Assembly: GCA_030144725.1 (NCBI GenBank)
Contig: JASKMD010000031.1
Location: forward strand, 7,122,808-7,186,807
DNA length: 64,000 nt
From: Haematococcus lacustris
Lineage: Eukaryota; Chlorophyta; Chlorophyceae; Chlamydomonadales; Haematococcaceae
Direction: 5' to 3'
A model generated the notes under the pieces. It was not told the origin of the DNA and made no database searches. It was given only the letters and a program-made list of their open reading frames with translations. Position numbers and translations under genes: made by a program. The first letter of the stretch is position 1; every line of letters begins with the position of its first letter. Shown in pieces: positions 12,801-22,708 of this stretch.

Positions 12801-14887
12801 TTGAGAGCCTCGGTGGGCCCTATGTACTTGGACAGCACCAGGTTGGTGGAGCCCGCCACTAGGTCGTATGCCTGCTTGCATGGCAGCACACAGGGACGCC
12901 TGGGGGCTCTGCTGCCGCTGCTGCTGCTGAAGGCGCTGGCGCTGCTGCTGCTGGCAATGCTGGTGGTGCTGTTGCTGAGAGGGGTGGCCCGTAATCCAAA
13001 ATCTGACCTGCCATAGTTTACAGGTCAGGTGCGCCTGCACAGGCCCTGCTCTTTACCTTCATGCCGGCCCAGTAGTACGGCACCTCCCACCACTTGTAGC
13101 AGGGCTACAGGGTAGCAGGCAGGAGGAGCAGCAGGTGAGAGCGCAACAGGGCGCCAGCTATTGCCAGGACAGGGTAAGGGAGTATGGGATGGCATGTGCG
13201 CAGCTCTGCTGACATGGCTGCCACTGCCCCTCGGTGGCCTGGCCCACGCTTGAAGCTGTGATGCAGAGATGTCCCTGTCATGGGTGAGCTTGGCTAGGCA
13301 GAAGGAGGGGCAGCTGGCACGGTACGGGAGGCAGGGCCACCTTGCACCGCTTTGCTTTAAGAAGGCTCTGTGATGCCTAACAATCTGTGATGACACTGGA
13401 GGCATCCCCCTGACCTCTGACTCGTCCCATGACAGCCTGACATGCCCACTGACATGCACAGCAGAGCCCCTGGGCCCCGCAGCTAACCTTTCCCCTGCCT
13501 CACCTTTGGCTCTTCCTGCACAAGGGCAGCTTTGCTACCCCTCACATAAAGGCCCTCCATGGCAGGTCGTAGGCCTTAGAGTACGGCGGCAGCCCCATCC
13601 CGCGCTGATGTGCCTCACCGTCAGGATCGGCAGGGGTTGACTCAAGTGCGATGCGTTTTGTAGGAGCACCTGCCGCTCGTGCAGTGCCTCGTACACGAGC
13701 TTCAGCTGCCCGCGGTCGAGGTTGAACACCGCCTTTTCGAGGTATCGCACGCCCCCGTGCACTAGCTTCGTTGATTTGCTGCTGGTGCCCGAGGCAAAGT
13801 CCTCGCGCTCGATGAGAGCAGTTCGCAGGCCTCTGCGCCGGCATTGTACATGCCGCGCCCCGAGGACCCGGGCAGCAGGGAAATTGACGCCACAACACCT
13901 TGCCTCGCCGCAGCACTCCAATGAACAGTGCAATACATTTCAACTAGGCGTCGGGAGTGTGGGATCAGCACTAGGACATGGTCACCAACTATGCCTGATA
14001 GTCACCAACCATGCCGACTCACAACAGACAGGCAGTGTGGTGGTAGTGGAAGCCACTCCCAGCCACTCAGGGTGGAGAACTTGCCGCATGTTAATCCTTG
14101 TGATGCATGCATACTGGTGCTTAGTTTTGTGAATTACACAGGGTGGTGGTGTGTGTCTGTATGTGAGCACGTAAGCATGCAACAGCACTGTAGACCGACA
14201 CTCCTCAGCGCTGCAGATTTTGCACATAGCCCATTTACGTCCGTGCAAACCCGCAAGCAACTGCCCCTCCTCCCTGCTGCAGGTGTGGCTGAGTAGGGCT
14301 GCCTACCTGCTCACAGCGTCCACTGCGCAGCCCGTGCCAGTGGCCCCCCTGGCAGCAACCACAGCAAACATCAACGGGGCAAGGGCAACCTCACTCAGGG
14401 CGAGCAACCACACTCGGGCCATGCTGCACTAACGCCTTCCATGGATCAAGATCCGACTTGGCTAACCACAAGCTGGATTATTCGAAGTGCTGGACAGCTG
14501 GAGGTGTGGTAAGGACAGCTGCCTGGATGCCATGCCACGTGTATCAGGACACGCTTGACTATCCCTGCCATGACTAAGCAGCGCACCACCGCCTACTTGC
14601 CAGCCTGCTCATATCGCCTCACCTACTGTGGTTGCACAGGTGGTGCCTGCTGCTGCTGCTGCTGCTGCTACTGCTGGTGCTCAGCTACCGTCTCACCCGC
14701 CAATGATGAGGATGTCAAACGGCTTATCTAAGGTCCCTTCCTTTAGTCGTGCCAACTGCTGGGCCCGAGTAGGCACCACGTCCGGTAGCGATTGCTGGGG
14801 TGTTCCTGACCCCCCAGTGGTCCATAGCATTTGCGTGGCATACCCACCACTGGCACCCACTAGCAGCAGAGGGGCCCACTTCAGCAT
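6851..14887 (-). CDS. SDP6: FAD-dependent glycerol-3-phosphate dehydrogenase (14 exons, 613 aa)
   Basis: Oxidises glycerol-3-phosphate to dihydroxyacetone phosphate and passes electrons to quinone, normally at the inner mitochondrial membrane. Exons (minus): 14887-14697, 14348-14307, 13832-13619, 13104-13057, 12871-12749, 12368-12252, 9954-9906, 9550-9375, 9183-9106, 8910-8730, 8537-8347, 8141-7953, 7416-7305, 6981-6851. All phases agree and the length matches plant SDP6. The FAD-binding motif GGGATGTG is made by joining exons 1 and 2 (exon 2 has only 42 bases). Other family blocks are EREDFASGTSSKSTKLVHGG, VRYLEKAVFNLD, YFDGQFDDARLN, VINATGPWCDTVR, GRVVFVLPFQGYVIAGTTD, STWSGLRPL, VTGGKWTTYRRMAE, GHPYLEAEVLYCVRHEYCE and ARRTRLAFLD. 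The N-terminus has a hydrophobic segment, which could serve as a targeting or membrane anchor. Intron 6 (12251-9955) is unusually long because of a CTG-rich repeat. No EF-hand is present, as in plants. The gene appears intact. Confidence 0.93.
7604..7684 (-). repeat. 19-bp tandem repeat inside an intron
   Basis: Four to five head-to-tail copies of a 19-base unit (GACAGGGGGCGCTGGCCCT, with one G-to-A variant) lie in intron 12 of the dehydrogenase gene. Confidence 0.85.
10460..11750 (+). repeat. CTG/CCCCTG-rich low-complexity array in intron 6 of the dehydrogenase
   Basis: About 1.3 kb made almost wholly of GCTGCTGCCCCT-like units, starting with a short CTT run at about 10480-10515. It gives long open frames of poly-Ala/Pro, poly-Leu/Pro or Ser/Arg/Gly in several frames at once, which is expected from a repeat whose unit length is a multiple of three. 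It lies wholly between coding exons 6 and 7 of the dehydrogenase, so these frames are not treated as genes. Confidence 0.9.
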
Positions 14888-15503
14888 TGGGGTCGCTTAT
14901 CCCTGCTGAGCAGGTCCCAGTGAGTCAGGTGCCTAGCCAGCTGCTGCCGCTGAATACTGCACTGTTGCCACGGCTGGTGTTATCAGTTGCCGGCGAGCAG
15001 GCGCGCAAGCGTAACAAGCTAGCCCGGCCCCACGCGATGGCCTCAGTGAATGCAGGCAGTGGTCAGACGCAGCGTCAGGCTAACTGTGCAGCCAATGCTG
15101 TAACTGACGTTGCAGGCGTGGCACGGTGTCGTTGTCGTTGCCAAAGTTTTACTTTTGCATTTGCTTGCGTCATGCATGCTTGCTTGCCTAGCCTCATCCC
15201 TTGCTCATAGCTGGGCTTGAGTATGCCTCATGCACCAATGAGCCGTGACAAGCGCACGCACTTTGTTTTGCACACCCAGTCGCATACCTAAACCACTAAT
15301 GCCACGCTTACAGCTGGATGAATAGGACAGCTTATGGCTCCTGATCCCCAGTTTTTGGAGTTGGTAAGCCCTTACAAGTTACAGGTAGTACTGCAAGCAT
15401 GCATGTATGGATACTTCGCATGCTGTGCAAGTTATGAATATGCAAGGGTATTTCATTCGTTATACTGCAACACGTCACGGCGTTACAACTCACTATGGGG
15501 TAG
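14888..15503. promoter_or_regulatory. Divergent intergenic region (dehydrogenase / kinase-like gene)
   Basis: The two flanking genes point away from each other, so both promoters should lie here. No TATA box or other element could be placed with confidence. A short ATG frame at 15334 with a GTAAGC donor after ten codons could be a first exon of the plus-strand kinase-like gene, but this is not secure. Confidence 0.4.
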
Positions 15504-18500
15504 CGGCAGTTGTCCGTAGAGAATGAGCGGCTGTCGAGCAGTCACAAAGCGAGCTGCTGGAGTGATGATTGCAGTAGTGCTGTTGGGGACTGTGCAGCTG
15601 TCGCGGAGCAATCTAGAGGTACATGTGCTCAAACGCTGCAACATCACGCAGCTGTTAGCATAGCCAGCGCCAGCAAACCGCTGTCGCTGCAGGACGCCCT
15701 CCCGCACGTCGATGAATGCAGTGTGTGCATGAGCTGTCATGTGGACACCAGCCCAGCTCCCATGCGTCTGCGCACAGAGGATCTTCTTCCTGAGCACTTC
15801 ATGCCGACCGACGTGAAAGAAAAGCAGCTCAAACCGTTCTGTGAAGCATGCAAGGGCTGTACACACCATCTGCACATCTTGGTAGGGCGGCGGTTAAATG
15901 GCAGTTATCATCACCGCAACACGTTCCCTTCTGTTCACAGAGATCCCGTATTTGCTGCAGGCTCGCAGCGGATCCAAATACATCTTTAACCGCACCTTCC
16001 ACGACGAAGCTGGGGCTTCCAATAACTGGCTGTTCACGGCAGCCACCAACCTCGCTGCTTCAGGACGTGCCATTGTCAAAGTTGCCTGCATTCCTGTTGG
16101 AAAGATTCCGGTCCAGGTAGGTGCAGCTTACCACTTTCCGGCCATGCCATCCCATAGCCTATGGCCTGCAAACCTGCAGCGCAGCCCAGGTGACATGCAT
16201 GAAACACTCTCGCAACAAGCCTAATTGTGGCATGTATGCTAAGCAGCTGCACATGCTGTGGGTACAGGCGCACCCACAGTGCCTGGCCGAACTCACTGTC
16301 AAGTTTGCAAAGATATACCTTGCTCTGGAGAAGCTGGTCGAGGAATGTGATCTTACAGGTAACTTTCCCTCTGTGGCTCAGCAGGTCAGCTGACGACCAG
16401 TGAGAAGCGAGGGTGGCATGGCATGACCCAGGCGGTCTGTGAACAAGCCCCTATGCAAGCTCTCAGCCCTGCCTGCCTGCAGACATCATACCCAAGGTGT
16501 GGGTGCAGCCTATCAGTGCCGTCCTCCCTGAGATCGGGTACCACATCAGGTGAGAGCAGATCAGGCAACTAGCCGCATGCACGTTGCCTACTCAGCTGTG
16601 GCCAGCAGGTCCAGGTGTAGGGGTCTGGAGGAGCACGTGGACTATGCTCTGAACCACTTGCGTCGCTGCGTGGCATAAGCACACGTAGCTCAAGATGCTC
16701 ACATTGTCAGCAATTGTTAGTGTGAACTTTGACGCTGTGGCCACTGGGTGTCCACTGCCAGTGACCTTGCCAGCGCTGTCCCACATCCTTGACTATTCGT
16801 CACCTTGTGACCACCTTTGTTGTCATCTTTGTCAGTGCCGCTGTCGCCACCCTCACTGTTGCCGTCATCATCACCATGGCCGTTGTCAAGAATACTTCCT
16901 GGCATTGCTGCAGCGTGAAGGTAAACACACTGCCGTGTCATTCGTCCCTGCTGGGTGCGCATTGCTCAGATGGCACGCCATCTGGATGGAGCAGGCTGAC
17001 GGCATCTCCTTCGAGAACCTGGTTCGGCTGGGCAACCCCATGATGCATCCCAACGACCTCCTGGACATCATGCACAACAGGCTGAACAAGACCCAGGTCG
17101 TCAAGGCCGCCATCTTTGATCTCATGACCAGTCAATGTGATCGCCACGCCCAGGTGCCCGCCCCCTGCGCTAACCAGCCGGGTGATGATGACTCAGGGAC
17201 CCTCCTAGCCGGAGTACCCAGTCTTGAAGTGCGATGCTGCAAGTGTTGAAACCCTAGAGGGGGAGGGCAGCCAAGCAGCTGACAACGGCTGACACCTTCA
17301 GTGGTGTAAGCCATCTCCTTCATGCAGGCTGGGGAGACAGGGACCCCAGCCAGCTGCCATCTTCTTTTCCTTCCTGCTGATCCGAGGGCCTGAGTTTTGG
17401 CGAGCATGCCATGTCATGTCCTGCCCTGCTCCTCTCGACTTTGGCTCTTCCCGCTCAAGCCAGCCTGTGCATTGCGCAGTCACAGCCATGCATCAGTCCA
17501 GTGTCAGCGTTTCCGGCTTGCAGAACATCTTCATTGGGGAATCCGGACACCTGACCCTGATTGACAACGAGCGCGCTTTGTACGAGAACGGCTGGTGCGC
17601 GATGGATTCTATCTTTCTGCCTGCCACCAAGAAGTTCACCATCAACGTCATGGAAAATGCCTGGGTCAACAAGTTCAAAAACTGGGGGACCAAGGTGGGT
17701 GGGTGGCCCTCTTGTAGCCAAGCCTGCAGCTGCCCTGAATGGGTGCACCCGTCACTCTAATTGCCTGGTCACTCACCTGGGCTGCTGGGGCCTACTGTAG
17801 CCTAGCCTAGCCTCGCTGCAGGCCCCATGCTGCAGACCCAATGCTACCCAAGTTACCCCATGCTGCAGACCCTCTAGGAGCAGTAAGGTGTGCTCAGAGC
17901 ACGCCTGCCACTTGCTGGTCTCCTCTGCCTGCGTCTCTGCTGCATGGTGCTGCATAGCGGTGCTGCATGGCTGCATGGGACCTTGACCGCATGCGTGGTG
18001 TCAGGCCCGCAGGTCCCCCAATGCTGGGCCAACGTGCCACTGCTGCTGGACTACCGCTGCTATGTGCCAGGAGGCCAGCTGGGCACCGCCTGGCCCCCCG
18101 GCGTGCAGCGCTGCCTGGCCAAGCTAGCAGGCATGAGTGCGGAGCAGCTCATGCACGAGTACGGCTTCCCCAACCTGGTCACCGCCACCGCGCTGAAGAA
18201 CCGCACCAAGGGTGAGTGGGCCAGCGAAGCGGCCAGTGCTGTTGCACACAGGGAGGTCTGCTGTGCCGGTGAACATAGGGCAAGCAGTCCCAAGGCAAGC
18301 CACCTAATGGCTGACAGTACAGATTGTCCCAGGCAGGCTGGCAGGCAGGGCTGGCAGGGCAGGCAAACAAGGAGTGGAGCAGTCCAATGCCTGTCAACAT
18401 ACCAACATCCCCAGATCCCCGTTCTCCCCCGTCCCCATCACTTGGCATCAGGTCATGCCACCCTCTCCGTCTTGTGGTGGTGGGCCTGCCAGCGATGCTG

Positions 18501-18807
18501 TGACTCAGCACTGGCGATGGGCGACCAGCATCAGCTTGGCCTGCAGCGGTCGTGCCTATCTGCCTGCTGCTGTGCAGCCATGCATGAGGACGGATTCGAG
18601 TCCGCCATGCTGCACAGCTATCCGGTCAACCCGAGCCCCTGGCGCTACCGCCCCGCGCCGAGCTGCTGCAAGATCATTCACACAGACATGTATAGATGTG
18701 GGGTGCCGTGGAATCCTGACACCGCCATACCCTTCGGCGACCCCATCGGCGGCCTGCCTTGGCGGAGGGACAGCCCTGATCCAGGCTCATACGTCGGCGG
18801 TACATGA
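15504..18807 (+). CDS. Kinase-like protein with DRHxxN and DN motifs (PI3/4K- or FAM20-like fold)
   Basis: Exons on the plus strand with consistent phase are about 15504-15881, 15943-16116, 16268-16358, 16483-16549, 16970-17153, 17524-17694, 18013-18211 and 18578-18807 (stop TGA), roughly 495 residues. The core is AIFDLMTSQCDRHAQNIF followed after about ten residues by LTLIDNERAL. The DRHxxN and I-D-N pair is how PI3/PI4-kinase-like and FAM20-type secretory kinases present the catalytic Asp and the metal-binding Asp. Before it sits KYIFNRTFHDE, a possible nucleotide-binding strand. Cys-rich stretches occur in exon 1 (CSVCMSCH) and exon 7. The true start is unknown: the exon 1 frame opens right after an in-frame TAG with no ATG until further in, so a first exon is missing from this model. 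A possible extra exon at about 16621-16669 breaks phase and was left out. TGTAA at 19040-19044 fits a poly(A) signal. Substrate unknown. Confidence 0.65.
17251..17320 (+). repeat. Short repeat in kinase-like gene intron, copy of the 23.3-kb retroelement tail
   Basis: Matches 23272-23340, which follows the retrotransposon frame: both have CCCTAGAGGGGGAGGGC, then a GGCTGAC block and a GGTGTAAGCCA block in the same order with small differences. It sits in an intron. It is probably a solo 3' end of that non-LTR element. Confidence 0.65.
18277..18344 (+). repeat. Second short repeat in the same gene, partner at 23850-23940
   Basis: Shares GGC(C)AAGCAGTCCCAAGGC, a CCTAA(T/A)GGCTGACAG block and CAGGCAGGCTGGCAG with 23850-23940. 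The other copy has about 20 extra bases in the middle. It lies in the last intron of the kinase-like gene. Confidence 0.65.
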
Positions 18808-18819
18808 TGTAATTTCCTG

Positions 18820-19190
18820 TCTTCCCGTTGTCTGTGTCGCTTGGATGGGTACGTGGGCAGGTTGAGGGGCCAGAGGCCCGCAATGTTTGAAGGAGGGCTT
18901 TCACGCAGCGGGCCCGTCGACTGACCCAGACAATTGTTATCTATTTGTGCCATTGAGTCAAGAACAAACATAATGTGGCCATTTTCGTGTGGGTGCGGCG
19001 GGTGCAACACAGTGAAGGACATAGTGGAGGAGGGGGGGGTGTAACCCGGTGATACCTCAGTGTGCGCCGACCCAATTGGTGTATTCGGCGGAAGTGAGCA
19101 CATCTATTATGTTTCAATCACCCCGTCTAGGCGCCCTGCACGCCCGGCAGGCATCGCGTTGGGTGTTGGCCGGATGCAAACAAGCAAAAC
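18820..19190 (+). other. 3' flank of kinase-like gene with a fragment similar to a dehydrogenase exon
   Basis: Holds the probable 3' untranslated region and the TGTAA at 19040-19044. About 45 bases at 18883-18927 match the last exon of the dehydrogenase gene (minus strand, around 6930-6885) with only a few differences, including GAAGGAGGGCTT and CACGCAGCGG. No other gene is seen. Confidence 0.55.
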
Positions 19191-19194
19191 CGAT

Positions 19195-19555
19195 AAGTAG
19201 TGGCGTTTTCACGCGTTTAAAAACGTTAGCAGCCCTATCCTTAAAACGTTTAGTACGCGGCCCCTCCGCTATTAACAGCCACAAACCAAACTTGTGGTTG
19301 TTAGTAGGGGAGGGGACTTGTTTGTGGCTGTTAATAGCGGAGGGGACTTGTAAACAGGGCAACCACCATCGCGATCGCAGTCTTCGTCATCGTAGTCAGA
19401 TGCACGCGAGATATGCTCGGACATCGAACAAAGACAGCAGGGAATAGATGCGCGGCGGTCAGCATTACACATGTCACACCAGATGTGAGAGACAGAGCCA
19501 GCGCGGCTCCGCCGCGCTGGCTAAAGCTTGAACGCTTTGAAAACGCCACTACACT
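19195..19555. mobile_element. MITE-like element with inverted ends, left of the Fanzor gene
   Basis: Inverted ends GTAGTGGCGTTTTCA (19197-19211) and its complement (about 19538-19552) enclose about 330 bases. Inside are a perfect 25-bp inverted repeat (19261-19285 with 19320-19344), a degenerate third arm between them (19291-19315), and a perfect 11-bp hairpin with a 5-base loop (19496-19522). No convincing protein is encoded. A minus-strand frame rich in Asp/Arg around 19340-19490 is open but unrecognised. It may be part of the terminal region of the transposon carrying the Fanzor gene. Confidence 0.65.
19496..19522. repeat. Perfect 11-bp stem, 5-base loop
   Basis: AGCCAGCGCGG at 19496-19506 is exactly complemented at 19512-19522 around the loop CTCCG. 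It is a strong GC-rich hairpin in DNA or RNA. Confidence 0.85.
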
Positions 19556-19755
19556 AGATAGCGACAAAACCGCTGCGTGCTAAAGGTTTAAACACGCTCG
19601 GCCTCGCACCGGCGCTAAACAGCTCTCGACCTCAGCCAGCGGCCGCGTCGCTACGCTCCGCGGCCGCTGGCTTCGGTCTCGAGCTGTTTAGCGCCGGTGC
19701 TCGGCCTCGCGTGTTTAAACCCTTTAGCACTGGCGGTTTTGTCGTTATCTACTAC
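19553..19755. repeat. Large imperfect palindrome (arms about 95 bp) just upstream of the Fanzor gene
   Basis: Left arm 19553-19647 pairs with right arm 19659-19755 around an 11-base centre. The inner 15-20 bases around GCGGCCGCG are perfect. Further out there are scattered mismatches and one-base indels, but landmarks such as CACCGGCGCTAAACAGCTC, TTTAAACACG and GCGACAAAACCGC/ACGACAAAACCGC pair in order. It ends about 40 bases before the Fanzor start codon at 19794, so it is part of the promoter, the 5' end of the element, or both. Confidence 0.8.
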
Positions 19756-19793
19756 TTTATAGTATTTGTGATGGCTCGACGATGTTGTTTTCT

Positions 19794-22703
19794 ATGGCTA
19801 AGAAAAAAAGACGAACCGTGCCTAGGCCAGTGCCGGAGGACCCGGACAGTGACATTGAGGACCGCGACGAGGCACTACAGCCGGACCACACCGAAGCGGA
19901 GCGAAATAGAAAGGTTTCCGGAGAGGCCCGCGCTGCCCGCGATAGGGACAACACATACCACGGCAGGAAGTGTAAGCTGGCCCACCTCATCGACCACTTG
20001 CCGCAAGAACTTTGGGATGCCTTCTGGACGACGCGGTGCAGCCACGAGTGGAGGCCATCAGCGAGCGGGCGGTGCTCGCCAGCCTGCTGTTTGGCTTACT
20101 CGTGCGCGGCTTGTTTACCATTCACGTAGCCGACCCACTCGGCCTGCACGACCAGCCCGTGTACACAAACATCCCAGTCTCCCAGGCAGCCATCCCGGAC
20201 CTGAGCTGCAGGAACCTGTTCCTACAGCTGGTCCGCGGCATGCCCGGAAATGGCGCAAACACTCGGCCCAACGATGCAGTGGCTGCCGTGCTGGCCGCGC
20301 ACCCCGACCTCCGCGCCCGCCTCGCAGCAATCCCTCGTCACCCCTCTGACACCAACATGGTGGACCACGTCGGGAAGCAGCTGGAGACAGCTTTCAACAA
20401 CATGCTCACTCTCCTCTTCGCTGGCAGGCTCAAGAAGTCTGTGTCCCTGGCTAGGGTTAAGGTCCTGCTGGGCACTGAGGAGCACCCGCGCAGGTTTGGG
20501 GTTAGGGGGCTGGTTGGTGGGCACCTGCCAGCCTGGTCAAAGCGGCAGTGCACCTATGTGCGCCGCATGGTGTGCGGGCTGGACGTCAGCTGGCTGGTGG
20601 GGGAGGGTGGGGTGGTGGTGACTGAAGCCATGCAGGCTGAGTTGGCTTTGCAGCGGGGCCTGCTGGGGCTTGAGGAGGGGGAGCGGGTGGATGATGACTG
20701 GGTGGAGGATCCAGCAAACCGGGGCCGGCTGCTGCGCCATGCGGTGCACACCACCAGAGAGATGGAGGCAGCCATGGCAGCCTGGCAGCTGGACATGGTG
20801 CCCTGGCAGCAGGCTGAGCTCACCAACCCCGGGCTGCTGCCCAGGCCCCCCGGCCCCCCCACACCCTATGCCATCACCCCCACCAGCAAGTGCCGTGCTC
20901 GGCATGTCTTCATCGACACACGGGGCCTATACGGCATGATGCGTGACGCCGGCATGCTGGGGGTGCTGACAGAGGCGGGGGTCACCTCCTTGGCGAAATT
21001 CAGGAACGGTGCCCTACCTGACCCAGCGAGGCCGGGCCACTACATTGAAGGGCCCAAAGACAGCCATGTGAGTGATCCTTGCAGCCAGGTGCCAGCCAGT
21101 CCTTGGGTGCTCCGTCAGCTGCCATGTGTGCTGTCAACTGCCGTGTGAGCCTTCAGGCAGCTGCCTACACAGGCTGATGAGGTGCCTTGGTTGTGTTTAT
21201 GGTGGCCGCAGGTGGCCAACCGATGGGACGCATTGCTGCCCGACCCTCGCCGCCAAAAGCTCGCGAGCCACAAGCACAGCTTCGCGCAGATCGTGCACAC
21301 CGACGGAGTCTCCCTCAGCGTGATGTTCCTGCGGCCCAAGCCTGCCGCTCCACCCGCAGACCCGCCGCGGATGGGCAGGCACATGGGCGCAGTCAACCCG
21401 CTGGCCCACCTCGACGCGGAGTGGCTGGGCGTGGACCCCGGCAAAACAAACATGGCAACAGTGGCGCACGAGGAGCGCAGCGCTGCCGGCACAGTGGTGT
21501 CCGTGTGGCAGAGATCTCTAACCGCCGGGCAGTACTACCGCGACAGCGGCATCACACGGCAAGCCCAGGCAACCAAGAAGTGGCTGGCCGAGGTGAAGAC
21601 GCAGCTCACAGCCCTGTCACAGGTCAGCAGCAAGCCCAGCTCGCTGGCCTCGTACCGGCGGTTCGCCGAAACCGTCCTAGCGACGTACGACGCCATGTGG
21701 GCCGAGGTCTCCAAGCCGCGCTGGGCCAACGCCAAGTTCATGCTGTACTGCGGCAAGCAGCGCGTGGTGGCAAGGTTCTGGTCCAAGGTAAGGCCTATTA
21801 GTAGTAGGCCTATAAGCTAGGGAGTAGCCAATCAAAGTCAGCTCATGCTCTTACACCTGGCCAACTGTTGTTGTTGTTGCTGCTACTGCTAAACCTGACC
21901 TTACACATGTGTGCCTTGTGTGTTGTACCATGTGTGGCTGCAGCTCATCAAGCAGGCCAAGCAGCGGTGGCCGGACCGTGTCCTGGCACTGGCCTATGGG
22001 GCTGCTGGCTTCAGTGGCAGCGGCAGCATTGGCTGCAGGGGTGTCCCGGTCAGCCAGATGCTGAAGGAGGCGCTAAGGCAGTTCCCAGAAGGGCGAGTGG
22101 TGATGGTAGATGAGTTCCGCACCAGCCGGGTCAGCTCAGCCCACAGCCATCCCAGTGAGGCCCTCCCCGGGCAGCCGCCTGAGTCCTTCAGGTGAGAGGG
22201 TCAGTGGGAGAGGGTCAGGGTAGTGCTGGGAGGTGGTGGAGTCAAGGTGGCTGGGTAGGGTCAAGATTAGGAAGGTAAGGGAAAATCTTACAAATGTGCA
22301 TTGCCCCAAGTGTCCATGCAGGTGGCTGCGGCCAGTGTACAGCGAGGCGAAGCGTTCCCAAGTCAGGGGCTTGATGAGCTCAACAAGCTACAACATCAGG
22401 TAAGCAATGACCAGACAATGCACATGTACATGGCTGCAACATATCCCACATGAGGTGACACATGACATGGCACATGACTTGACTTCATGCATTTCCCACA
22501 CCACGTGCAGGTTTTATGACCGGGACGTGTCAGCCGCGCTGAACATCCGCCGCTGTGCAGTCGGCCCAGCGCCACGCCCCACTGAGCTGTGCTACTGGGA
22601 TGGCCGCCCAGCCATGCCAAAGCCAGGCCGGCCAGGCCAGGAGTGGGTGTACTTGCGTGACAAGGCCCTGTTGCGTAAGTGGCGGCGCAAGTGGCGGCGA
22701 TAG
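19794..22703 (+). CDS. Fanzor RNA-guided nuclease family (eukaryotic TnpB), lineage A, frameshifted near N-terminus
   Basis: Fanzors are eukaryotic relatives of TnpB and Cas12 that cut DNA under guidance of an RNA often encoded beside them. Exons: 19794-21067, 21212-21787, 21944-22191, 22322-22399, 22511-22703, about 789 residues. MAKKKRRTVPR at the start looks like a nuclear localisation signal. RuvC-I is LGVDPGKTNM (Asp codon 21434), RuvC-II lies in VVMVDEFRTSRVSS (Glu codon 22112), and RuvC-III is FYDRDVSAALNI (Asp codon 22524). HTDGVSLSVMF before RuvC-I also fits the family. Where the family usually has two Cys pairs of a zinc ribbon, this protein has RVSSAHS and MSSTSYN. The frame shifts once near 20025. 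Either one base is missing from the sequence or gene, or a 38-base intron (19970-20007) is removed; the first is likelier because the skipped part reads as good protein. The basic tail WRRKWRR ends at TAG 22701-22703. Otherwise intact, so activity is possible. Confidence 0.85.
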
Positions 22704-22708
22704 CCAGC

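Noticed and set aside
16621..16669. Extra exon of the kinase-like gene (GLEEHVDYALNHLRR)
   Set aside because: It starts in phase after exon 16483-16549, but no donor joins it in phase to 16970, whereas skipping it keeps phase.
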